A DNA stretch of 64,000 nucleotides. It comes from an uncultured Clostridia bacterium (GTDB taxonomy: Bacteria; Bacillota; Clostridia; UBA1381; UMGS1253). Each line of letters opens with the position of its first letter. The stretch's first letter is position 1. The notes beneath the pieces were generated by a model. It had not been told where the DNA came from. It did not search any database and worked only from the letters and a program-made list of their open reading frames with translations. The stretch lies in the NCBI GenBank assembly GCA_934457145.1, contig CAKSHP010000007.1, forward strand, positions 12,909 through 76,908. Direction: 5' to 3'. Made by a program: the position numbers and the translations under genes. This document shows, piece by piece, positions 50,189-60,000 of this stretch.

Positions 50189-50208
50189 GCTATAAAATAT
50201 GCTAAAAT
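50180..50208 (+). promoter_or_regulatory. Rightward promoter of the divergent pair
   Basis: TTGACA (50180-50185), 17 nt, TAAAAT (50203-50208), driving the MATE gene at 50288. Confidence 0.8.
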
Positions 50209-50287
50209 AAAAAGTATGCTGACAAACGCAGTTTCTCATTAATACATATATTAATATAAAAAACTTAAGAAAGGCAGAAAATATCAA

Positions 50288-51649
50288 ATGCAAAACGATA
50301 AATCCTTTTTAGCCACAAAACCCGTCGGCAGACTTTTGTTTGAACTTGCAATCCCGGCAATTGTGGCGCAGATTGTAAATATGCTTTATAATATTATCGA
50401 CAGAATATATATAGGCCACATTCCAAACAGCGGCTCTTTGGCGCTCACGGGCGTCGGAGTGTGTCTGCCGCTTATCCTGATAATTTCCGCATTTTCGTCC
50501 TTTGCCGCTTCAGGCGGCGCACCGCGCGCATCAATATACATGGGCAAAGGCGACACAGACACTGCCGAAAAAATCCTCGGCTCATGCGCATTTTTGCAAA
50601 TATGTCTCTCGCTTGTTTTAACCGCCGTTATGTTTTTTAAAAGCAAAGACCTTCTTTTGATGTTCGGTGCCAGCGAAAACACAATTTCCTTTGCCTGTTC
50701 CTATATGAAAATCTACAGTGCAGGAACAATCTTCGTTCAGCTCACTTTAGGCTTAAATGCCTTTATAACCGCACAGGGCTTTGCAAAAACATCTATGATA
50801 ACGGTCTTAATCGGCGCAGCTTTAAACATCATTTTAGATCCCGTATTCATATTTGCCTTAAACATGGGCGTAAGCGGCGCAGCTCTTGCCACCGTAATAT
50901 CACAGGGAATTTCATGCATATGGGTGCTGTTTTTCTTAACCGGCAAAAAAACAACTCTGCGCCTTAAAGCAAAAAACTTTCGCCTTAACAGTAAACTTGT
51001 TCTGCCTTGTATTGCTCTCGGTCTTTCAACGTTTGTCATGCAGTCGAGCGAAAGCGTTATTTCCGTTTGCTTTAATTCTTCGCTTTTAAAATACGGCGGA
51101 GACATAGCCGTCGGCGCAATGACAATTCTCTCCGGCGTTATGCAGTTTGCGCTTTTGCCTCTGCAAGGTATCGGCCAGGGCGCACAGCCGATTATAAGCT
51201 ATAACTTCGGAGCAAAAATCTCCGAACGCATCAAAAAAAGCTACAAACTTTTGCTGACCGCCAGCCTTACTTATTCTTTCATTCTTTGGGCAAGTATAAT
51301 GCTGTTTCCGAATTTTTATGCAAAACTGTTTAGCACAGACGCTGCCCTAATCGCCTTCACTGCGCGCGCACTTCGCATCTACTGTGCGGTTTTGTTTATG
51401 TTCGGTATCCAAACAGCCTGTCAAATGGCATTTGTTTCAATAGGCAGCGCCGTCTGCTCGATAATCGTTGCCGTAACAAGAAAATTTGTGCTTTTGGTGC
51501 CTCTTATATATATTATGCCGAATATCATCTCAGACAAAGTAACAGGTGTATATATGGCAGAACCCATAGCCGACGCAATCGCCGTCACATTCACGGCAGT
51601 CCTCTTTTACTTTAGGTTTAAAAAATCTTTGCGCAATCTTAACTCATAA
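50288..51649 (+). CDS. MATE-family multidrug/cation exporter
   Basis: The 453-residue protein has about 12 membrane segments in two similar halves and the MATE features IPAIVAQIVNMLYNIIDRIYIGH near the start and GIGQGAQPIISYNFGAK in the second half. MATE proteins export cationic drugs or metabolites against Na+ or H+. The substrate is unknown, but a palindromic operator and the divergent partner suggest induction by a ligand. AGAAAGG precedes the ATG. Confidence 0.92.
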   Translation: MQNDKSFLATKPVGRLLFELAIPAIVAQIVNMLYNIIDRIYIGHIPNSGSLALTGVGVCLPLILIISAFSSFAASGGAPRASIYMGKGDTDTAEKILGSCAFLQICLSLVLTAVMFFKSKDLLLMFGASENTISFACSYMKIYSAGTIFVQLTLGLNAFITAQGFAKTSMITVLIGAALNIILDPVFIFALNMGVSGAALATVISQGISCIWVLFFLTGKKTTLRLKAKNFRLNSKLVLPCIALGLSTFVMQSSESVISVCFNSSLLKYGGDIAVGAMTILSGVMQFALLPLQGIGQGAQPIISYNFGAKISERIKKSYKLLLTASLTYSFILWASIMLFPNFYAKLFSTDAALIAFTARALRIYCAVLFMFGIQTACQMAFVSIGSAVCSIIVAVTRKFVLLVPLIYIMPNIISDKVTGVYMAEPIADAIAVTFTAVLFYFRFKKSLRNLNS

Positions 51650-51698
51650 ACATATTTTTAAACGGCTGCGCAGTATAAATAATTAAGTTTTATAATAA

Positions 51699-51737
51699 AA
51701 AAACGCCCGGCGTATCATAGCGCTGAGCGTTTTTTTA
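51699..51737 (+). terminator. Terminator of the MATE gene
   Basis: AAACGCCCGGCG and CGCTGAGCGTTT pair, with two mismatches, around an 8-nt loop and are followed by a run of T. Confidence 0.75.
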
Positions 51738-51746
51738 TTTGTACAA

Positions 51747-51775
51747 GCATTAAATTTTCCCCTTCGTCATACAAT
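51747..51775 (+). promoter_or_regulatory. Sigma-E-like promoter of the spoIID operon
   Basis: GCATTAA (51747-51753), 14 nt, CATACAAT (51768-51775): the -10 box matches the sigma-E consensus fully, the -35 box at 4 of 7. Transcription would start near 51783, about 60 nt before the first ATG. Confidence 0.55.
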
Positions 51776-51843
51776 GGTACAAACAAACGTTTTAGCGTTT
51801 GCAAATTTTTAGCCAAAAAACGGCAGAAAGGCTGAATATCTCT

Positions 51844-52080
51844 ATGAATAATAACCCCGGTGAAAACAAAATAGATCCGCAAACGAAAAAAATGCTCGAA
51901 GATTTTGTAAAATCCGGCAAAGCCGATAAAATAACAAAAAACCTCGGCAATATAGATAAAGCAAAGGTTTTGAAAATGTTTTCCTCCCTTTCCTCCGACG
52001 ACATAAAAAAAGGTCTTGCCGGCGGAATGAAAAACATCGATTTTAAAAATTTAAATCAGTTTATGAAAGATAAGCATTAG
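51844..52080 (+). CDS. Small hypothetical protein, first gene of the spoIID operon
   Basis: The 78-residue protein (chosen ATG at 51844, AGAAAGG about 14 nt upstream) is soluble, Lys/Asp-rich and probably all-helical: FVKSGKADKITKNLGNIDKA and KMFSSLSSDDIKKG. No domain recognised. The repeated pattern of short helices resembles the next gene's C-terminal part, so the two may be related. Confidence 0.75.
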   Translation: MNNNPGENKIDPQTKKMLEDFVKSGKADKITKNLGNIDKAKVLKMFSSLSSDDIKKGLAGGMKNIDFKNLNQFMKDKH

Positions 52081-52176
52081 AAAGTAAATCCCTGTGCAGT
52101 TTAAAAGGCATATTCTTTGTAATGCTTTGTAAAAACGCCCGTTAAGGCAATAAACAAAAAAGGTTGTGATAATACT

Positions 52177-52554
52177 ATGCCGGACGCATCCCAAGCTCTT
52201 GAAATGCTTCAGCAGTTTCTTTCCGGTCCCGATGCAAAAGAAAAAATATCGCAGGCGTTAGACATTATGTCCGGCAGCGATTTTGATCCCGGCATCTTCT
52301 CCGGAGACTCCTCCGCCGGTGAAAAACTGCCTTCTTCTGATGATTTTTTAAAAGATATAGATCCCCAAAAAATCATTAAAATAATGTCGGCATTAAAAAA
52401 ATGCGAAAAAACTCCCGATCCCCGAACGGATCTTTTGCGCGCATTAAAGCCGTATCTGGGCACAAAAAAGAATTCACGCGCAGATAAAGCCATAAAAATC
52501 GCCGCAATGTTAAAATACGCACCAATGCTTGAAAATCTTAAAGATTTGTTTTAA
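52177..52554 (+). CDS. Small hypothetical protein, second gene of the spoIID operon
   Basis: The 125-residue protein has an acidic/Ser-rich middle (FDPGIFSGDSSAGEKLPSSD) and a C-terminal segment KTPDPRTDLLRALKPYLGTK followed by a helix (RADKAIKIAAMLKYAPMLE). The DPR-LLRALKPYL pattern recurs in uncharacterised clostridial proteins as far as I know. No signal peptide or membrane segment. AAAAGG lies about 13 nt before the ATG. Confidence 0.75.
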   Translation: MPDASQALEMLQQFLSGPDAKEKISQALDIMSGSDFDPGIFSGDSSAGEKLPSSDDFLKDIDPQKIIKIMSALKKCEKTPDPRTDLLRALKPYLGTKKNSRADKAIKIAAMLKYAPMLENLKDLF

Positions 52555-52558
52555 GACA

Positions 52559-52600
52559 GGTATCAGAAGTAAAACTCCATGCGGTTTTACTTCTGATATC
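52559..52600 (+). repeat. 17-bp perfect RNA hairpin between the second and third small genes
   Basis: The arms 52559-52575 and 52584-52600 pair over 17 bp with one G-U, loop TCCATGCG. No T run follows, so it is not a normal terminator. It begins 4 nt after the second gene's stop codon and ends 8 nt before the AAAGGAG of the third. Confidence 0.75.
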
Positions 52601-52621
52601 TAAACCCAAAGGAGATAAAAA

Positions 52622-52918
52622 ATGTCTAATAAAAGTTACCGCTATAAAGATCCCATGCTTTCCTCATACGGCAAACACCGCCAAAAAACCTCTCATGCGC
52701 CTCAAAGCGAAAGCCTCCCGCCTCCTTCGGTTTTATCAAATCACTCCTCCGCCCCATCACTTTTCTCGCTTTTTTCAAAAAACAAATTAAAATCTCTCGA
52801 CACCGACGACTATATCTTAATGGTTTTAATCTTTATGATTATAAAAAACAGCGATGAACCGGACTGGCCTTTGATTTTCTCGCTGTTTTATATTTTGCTC
52901 GATGATAACGACGGCTGA
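52622..52918 (+). CDS. Small hypothetical protein with hydrophobic C-terminus, third gene
   Basis: The 98-residue protein begins with a basic, Ser/Pro-rich, probably disordered half, followed by two short hydrophobic helices (about 60-92: ILMVLIFMIIKNS and PLIFSLFYILLDD). This could be a small membrane or peripheral protein. The stop precedes the spoIID ATG by 34 nt. No domain recognised. Confidence 0.75.
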   Translation: MSNKSYRYKDPMLSSYGKHRQKTSHAPQSESLPPPSVLSNHSSAPSLFSLFSKNKLKSLDTDDYILMVLIFMIIKNSDEPDWPLIFSLFYILLDDNDG

Positions 52919-52952
52919 CTTCTGCCGTCCGCCTAAGAAAGGTTTAATAAAT

Positions 52953-53978
52953 ATGCTAAAAAAACTAACGGCGCTGATTTTGTTTTTTTGTGTGATTATG
53001 CTTTTGATACCATACTGTTTCTGCGCTTTTTTAAAGCCTGTAAACCCGGGCGCGCTGCCTTCGGTAAGCAATGCTTTTTCAAATGATGCGCAAAACGAAA
53101 ACGAAGCTGTCTTGGTATCAAATAGTTACCGCGAGCCCGAAACGCTCAAATCATATATCACGGATAAAAACGAAGTTTGCGAAATAAATTTTGAAGACTA
53201 TATAAAAGGCGTTGTCGCCGCCGAAATGCCGGCAGCTTTTGAAAAAGAAGCCCTAAAAGCGCAGGCAGTAGCCGCCAGAAGCTACATTCTTTCCAAAATG
53301 CAGTCAGGCACCAAACACGAAAACGGCGCAGACGTTTGCGACAATCCGTCCCACTGCAAAGCATATCTGCCCCCCGATAAATTAAAGCAAAAGTGGGGAG
53401 ATGAATTTGACAGCTTCTATGCAAAAATCTGCGAGTGCTGCGATGAAACAAAAAACTGCGTTATGCTCTACGACGGTAAAATAGTAAATGCCCTCTTTCA
53501 TTCCACAAGCAGCGGCAAAACAGAAAGCGCGCGCGACGTATGGGGCGGCGATGTTCCGTATCTTGTTTCGGTCGCAAGCTTCGGCGACGAGCTGTCGCCC
53601 AGGTATCATTCAAGCACCGCCATGAGTATTAACGAATTTAAACAAAAACTTAAATCCGCCTATCCCGATATTTACTGGAAAGACGGCGAAAACCTCATAG
53701 GCGATGCGGTGCGCAGCGAAGCCGGCGGTATAATTACTATGAATATCGCAAACATAACCCTAAGCGGCAGCGAACTAAGAAATATTTTCTCTCTGCGCTC
53801 AACTCATATCGATTTTGACATAACAAACGACACCGTCACCTTAAACGTCACCGGCAACGGCCACGGTGTCGGCATGAGCCAGTACGGCGCAAACTATCTT
53901 GCCTGTCAAAACAAAACCTTCACAGAAATCCTTAAAACCTACTATTCCGGCGTGGAGGTAGTAAGGCTAAACGGATAA
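52953..53978 (+). CDS. spoIID: Stage II sporulation protein D (SpoIID)
   Basis: SpoIID is a lytic transglycosylase that cleaves peptidoglycan during engulfment and acts with SpoIIP and SpoIIM. The chosen ATG at 52953 (AGAAAGG upstream) gives 341 residues with an N-terminal membrane segment (LTALILFFCVIMLLIPYCF). The catalytic Glu is E91 in AAEMPAAF, C129 and C135 in CDNPSHC match zinc-binding cysteines known from a clostridial SpoIID structure, and GNGHGVGMSQYGA is the family signature. It is last of four co-directional genes. Confidence 0.92.
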   Translation: MLKKLTALILFFCVIMLLIPYCFCAFLKPVNPGALPSVSNAFSNDAQNENEAVLVSNSYREPETLKSYITDKNEVCEINFEDYIKGVVAAEMPAAFEKEALKAQAVAARSYILSKMQSGTKHENGADVCDNPSHCKAYLPPDKLKQKWGDEFDSFYAKICECCDETKNCVMLYDGKIVNALFHSTSSGKTESARDVWGGDVPYLVSVASFGDELSPRYHSSTAMSINEFKQKLKSAYPDIYWKDGENLIGDAVRSEAGGIITMNIANITLSGSELRNIFSLRSTHIDFDITNDTVTLNVTGNGHGVGMSQYGANYLACQNKTFTEILKTYYSGVEVVRLNG

Positions 53979-54002
53979 TTCTAAGCATTAATAAATAACA
54001 TA

Positions 54003-54040
54003 AAAAAATGATGGCAAACAGCAGCTTGCCATCATTTTTT
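54003..54040. terminator. Bidirectional terminator between spoIID and the giant surface gene
   Basis: AAAATGATGGCAA and TTGCCATCATTTT pair around an 8-nt loop, with A and T runs on both sides. Confidence 0.9.
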
Positions 54041-54052
54041 ATTATCTTTTTA

Positions 54053-57000
54053 TTACAGCTTTGTTATTATAACTTTCATTTCCTCTGCCTGCCATGAAAC
54101 ATCTGCGCCTAAGTTTTCGCAAATAAATCTGAGCGGAGTATATGTTCTGTCGTTTTGAGTAAACGCAGCGCTGTCTAATTTTTCTTCTTTACCGTTCACA
54201 TATGCAATATCCGAACCGATATAAATAAGTATTAAAACATCTTCACCGCCGTTTTTACCCGTGATTGTAACAAGCTGTTTTTCGTTGTCCCATGAAACAT
54301 CTGCACCTAAATTTTCTGCAACAAAACGAGCAGGAAGCATCGTGCGGTCGTTTACAACTATCGGAGCAACATCATTTACCTCAACTTTTCCGAACACCAA
54401 AGCCTCTTTTTCGCCTATCGTCAAAATAACCTGATCTTCTTTGGTATAAACCTTAGTCCATGCAGCATAAAGAGTGATGCTCTTTGTAACCTTGGATTCA
54501 AAATCATATTCTTGTGTAAGCTCTTTGTCTGTATACCAGCCCGCAAACTCATATCCCTCTTTTACGGGATTTTCAGGCTTAACAGCTGTTTCATTCTTTT
54601 TAACGCTCTGCGTTGCAATACCTGCAGCGCCGTTTGTCTCAAAGCTTACGCTTACATAAGCGCTGCCGACCGACACACCGCTGCCGCCGCCCGATGATGA
54701 AGATCCGCCGCCGTTTCCGCCTACCGATGATGACTTAAACGAAATTACAACCGGATTGTTTTTAAGCTCATAATTATCGTTTGCACTCACAAGCACGCTG
54801 TATTCTTTCTTTGCCTGAAAAGCACCGCTTAATGTGTAAACCGTGTTGTCCTTGCTTGCCGAAACATCGCTTATCTCAACATCCTTGCCGTCCAACGTCA
54901 CTTTAAAGTCATCTTTTGTAAGATTTGCTATCGGCTTATCAAGCTTAATCTTTAAATATGTTTTCTTGCCCTCAAGGTCTGAAAGCTTAACTGCAAGCTT
55001 TGTTATTGTAACGTCTGCGCCGCTGCCGTTTTCATATTCATAAGATATTTCATAGTTATTATCCTGCGCACCGCTTATTGTCACAGCGTCTTCATACGTT
55101 CCGACTGCGCTTTCTTCGTTTACGTCGCTTCTGTACTCATATTTTTGCAAAACATCCAAAACGCTTTCGTCCTCGTCGTTTACAAATCCTGTATACTCAT
55201 ACTTCGGCGCCGTATTTGCCTGCAAATACTCGCGCGTAACGTCTAATGCCTTAATCACAAGCAAAGCCTTGTTAATCGTAAACACAGCTTTGTTTTCGCT
55301 TATAATAAAGTTATAATTGCTATCTTCTGTAAGCGATTTTCCGTCCTTTACGAAAATCGTCATTTCATATTCTCCGGCAGGAGCCTTTTTGTTTAATGCG
55401 TCTGCCTCGGTCGAAACTCCGAAGATTTCATAAAGCTTGTTTTTATATTGCTCGTCTGCCATGTCAGACTCAAAAAGTCCCTCAAGCACAAAGTCCGGAT
55501 TTTCCTCGCCGTATGTTTTCTGAGCGTCCTTAGCCGTTACAGTTGCATTTGCCTTGTTGATATACATTGTTGTATTTCCGCTGCCCTTGAAGCGATCGTC
55601 GCTTGCGTAAATGCTGTAGCTTACAGCATACACGCCAACGTTTTTAGCCTCGTTTACAGCGGCGTTAGTAACAAGCGTGTAAGTTATATCAACATTTTTG
55701 TTTTCGCCCGAAAGCACCGGAACAAAATCTTCATTATCCGATGTCAAAGCTATCTGCTGCACCTGACCGTTATACGTCTTTACTAAATCGGAAGCCGTAA
55801 GCATAACAGTTTTTTTGTCTGCCTCAAGCGCAAATTCCGCCGTGATACCGCTTGCATAATTAGTATCGTCAATCTCAGCTCTTACTGTTGTCTTTCCGCT
55901 TCTTATAATTTTAACAAGTCCGTTTTCGTCAACCGTTGCAATGTTTTCATCATCGCTTGACCACTTCACCTTAGGAGTCTGATTTCCATAGTACGCGCGC
56001 AGCGTGAATATGTCTCCCACAAGCACATTTTTGTTTGCACCCGTTATATAGAAGCTTCCTCCCGACGCACCTGTTATAGTAAGAACCGCCGAATTGTCAT
56101 AAACAAACTTATAGTTGTCGGCTCTTCCTCCCGAAATCGTAATAGGATACTCTCCCGCGTTGCTCAGTGCATTTGCCTTAACCGTTGCCGCAGGCTCTAA
56201 AAGAAGTGAATTTTCATCTTCTCCGTAAACAAATCCCTCGTAAATAAGAGTAAATGCGGGATTTGCCTCGCCGTATGCGCGCTTTTCGTTATTTGTTTTA
56301 ACAATAAGCTCTTTCTTTTCTATTTCAAACTCGCAGCTTGTTTCATATGTTTCATAGTTTTTGCCGCTGTAAATTGCGCTCACCGTATATTTTCCGGCAT
56401 TTCTCGGTGCAAGACCGTCTGCCGTCGAATATTTAATCTTAACGTCCGCGCCGTTCGGTGCGCTGTCAAAATCAGCTTTTGCAAGCTCGCTTCCGTAAAC
56501 CGCATTTGCCTGTCTTATGCTAAGTCCGCTAAACTGCGCTTTGTTAATATTAAGCATTGCAGATGCCGAGCCCGTGTAGTTTCCGTTTGCACTCACGCTC
56601 ACGCTGTACGTTCCGCTCTGCGTCGGAATTTCATCTTTTCCGTTATACTTCACGCTGTAGCTTGCCTCGTCATCATCGCAGTCAATCATAACTTCTTTTT
56701 CGCTGCCGTCATATGTCTGCTCAAGATCCGAAATAACAAATCCAACAGTTTTCTTAAGCGGAACAAACATTATCTTTGCCTGCTTTTCTTCAAAGTTGCC
56801 GTCCGAAAGCTTTTTAACGCTTATCGTCACCTTCTCGCCAACAGCTCCGTTTATTTTAACCGTCGCTTTAGACGCATCCTCACCATCAGCCTCAACGTCA
56901 ACATCTGAGTTGTCGCTTTCCCAAATATATCCGCCGTCTCCGCTGCCGCCTGCGGACGAAATTTCAAACTCATCTTTATAAGACACCGTTCCCGGCAAAC

Positions 57001-60000
57001 CTATAATGCTTATCTGCTCCTGATTTGCAGGGCTTATCGTCATGTCAGCGCTCTGATAATCAGTTATATAGTTTACTTTGTCTGAAATATCAACCTTAAC
57101 CTTGTAGCTTCCCGCCTCGCTCGGCACATATGAAAGCTCGTTTTCATCAGCGTCTGTGTAAACAACATCAAAATCCGTAAACACATTTAAGTTTTCGTCA
57201 AATGCCGATACAAAAACGCTCTTTTCATCGCCGTCATAAACGAAAGCTGTGTTTGCTACAGTAAAGTTAACCTTAACCGGCTTAATCGACGCCGCAGCGC
57301 TTGAAACCTTCGCCTGTTCGGATAAAAATTCATAGTTTGCGCTCTTTGCGCCTGTCAGCGACTCTGCCGTAAATGTAACCGTCTTGTTATCGGCAGAATT
57401 TTCGTCCTCAAACTCCGCACTTCCTGCAACCGAAACCAAATCCCTGTCTTCATCAAGCACTCCGTTAACCGCAGTAACCTTAACCGCTGCCGCAGCCGTC
57501 TTGTCATACTTTTTGTCATATGCCTCAAATTCAAAGCCCGTAACTTTTGCCTTTGAAATATTAACGCTCGTCTGTAAGTTCGAAGAAGAAAGCGTGTATA
57601 AATCGCTCTTTTCGCCCGAAAGCGCTATGTTTGAAACATAAACGATCTTGCCGTCTCCGGCATCGGAATTTACCATTGTTCCAAGTCCCGTTGCATACAC
57701 TTCATCTGAGTTCACAACATTTGATAAGTCTATCGTAACCAAAACATCATCTTTTGCGTTATACTCTCTGTCCTGTGCAGCAGCAGCCGCCTCAAGCACT
57801 CTTTTGTTTGCAGTAAATGTCTTTACAGCTTTTTTATCTGTGTAACCTGTCTTTTTGCTTGTCGCCGTGATCGTTATTTTTCCTGTTCCCAAAACAGTAA
57901 CGTCGCCGTTTTCGTTAACTTCGGCATTTCCTTCTGCTTCATAAGTAACGTCGCCCTGTGCTCCGGGAGCCGAAACCGTAAATTGATCGCCGTAGTAAAC
58001 AACCTGCGGAACATCTTCAATCGCAAAAATCTCCTGAGATGCACTTCCTATCACCAAAACTGCCCTGTAACTGTTTAACTCATAGTTGTTTTCATCATCC
58101 AAAACAATCACAACATCATATGTGCCAACGTCAACCGGTTCACATGCTATGCCCGCTTTTTCGTATTTTACGCTATACGCCGTAAACACGCTGCCGTTTG
58201 CCATAGCAGATACCGAAACCTCCTGTGCGCTGCCGTCATAGATTTTGTTTGTCTGCGGTGCGCATATAACGGATACCTTTGCCTTGTTTATGCGCATATC
58301 GCTTACCGAAAAGCTTGTTTTATAGTTTTGCTTGTCTGAAAGCTCGATTTTAACCTTGTAATTTCCGGCATCTTTCGGAACATACGAAAGCTCGTTTGAG
58401 TTTTCATCAGCATAGCTTATGCTGTATAGCGTAAATGCATTTGAGTTTTCATCAGTTGCCGAAACCGACACTCTCTTTTCATTTCCGTCATAGGTAAACG
58501 TTGTATTCTGCAAATCAAACGACACCTCTATCGGCTTAATCGAAGCAAGCGCGCTCGAAACCTTTGCCTGTTCGGATGAAAATTCATAGTTTGCGCTCTT
58601 TGCACCCGTAAGCGAGTGCGCCATGTAAACAACAGTTTTATTGTCAGCGGAATCTGCACTGTCAAATTCTGCGCTGCCCGCAATCAACACCAAATCCTTA
58701 TCCTCATCAAGCACTCCGTCGATAGATGTAATCTGAGTCTGTGCCGCCAAAGTCTTGTCATACTTTTTGTCGCTTGCGGTAAATGAAAATCCGTTTATCT
58801 TCTTTTTAAATATATCAACCGTCGTCTGAATACTGTTTGAAGAAAGCGTGTATAAATCGCTCTTTTCGCCCGAAAGTGTTATGTTTGAAACATAAACTAT
58901 TCTTGCGTTTCCGGCGTCGGAATTTACCATTGCTCCCAATCCCGTTGCATACACTTCATCGGAATTTACAATATTTGATAAGTTTATCGTAACCGAAACG
59001 TCGCTTTTTGCATTATATTCTCTGTTTTGCGCAGCAGCCGCAGCCTCAAGCACTCTCTTGTTTGCAGTAAATGTCTTTGCAGCCTTTTTGTCTGCATAAC
59101 CTGCCTTTTTGCTTGTTGCAGTAATTGTTATTTTTCCTGTTCCCAAAACGGCAACGTCGCCGTTTTCGTTAATCGTCGCATTTCCCTCAATTTCATAAGT
59201 AACATCGCCGGGCGCGCCGATTGTTGAAACCGTAAACTTATCTCCGTAGTAAACCGTCTGCGGAACATCTTCAATTGAAAACACTTCCTGAGACGCGCTC
59301 TTTATTATAAGCTGCGCAGAAAAACCTGTAAGCTCATAATTGTTTTCATCATCCAAAACAATCACAACATCATATGTTCCAACGTCAATCGGCTCACATT
59401 CTATGCCTGCCTTTTCGTATCTTACGCTGTATTCTGTAAACACGCTGCCGTTTGACATAGCGGAAATCAAAACGTCCTGTGCGCTGCCGTCATAAGTCTT
59501 AACTGTCTGCGGTGCGCATATAACGGCTACTTTTGCCTTCTTAATCGAAGCCTTCACGGTGCCCGTTATCTTTCCGCCCGAAAGCTCATAGTTTTCAGCG
59601 TCTTTTCCCGTAATTTCAGAAATTTCATAAATAACGTCTTTGTCGTCGCCGGCATTTGCGTCCTCAAATTTTCCGAAAACAGATGCCTTAATGTTTTCAA
59701 TCTCGCAGGTAACATTTAAAACAGCCGACTCGGTTTTGTCATATGTCTTATCCTGAGCAGTAACCGTAAAGTCACTCTCTGAAAGCACCTTTGCCTTAAC
59801 CTCTAAATCTGCGCTTTCATATTTTATCTCATATATGTCAGACTCCAAGCCGTAAGGCTCAATGCTGTACACTCCAACCTTCTTGCCCGCGCTGTAGTTT
59901 GTCTTAAACAAAAGCGTGCCGCCAAAGTCAGCCTCCGAAAGTCCCTCGGGGAAAATCGCCGCAGCATTTGTATATTCCTCTCCGTATGTAACAGAATCTG

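Noticed and set aside
57018..59525. CRISPR or satellite repeat in the giant gene
   Set aside because: The repeat is in frame, 1,254 bp long with diverged sequence and no spacers; it is a protein-domain duplication.
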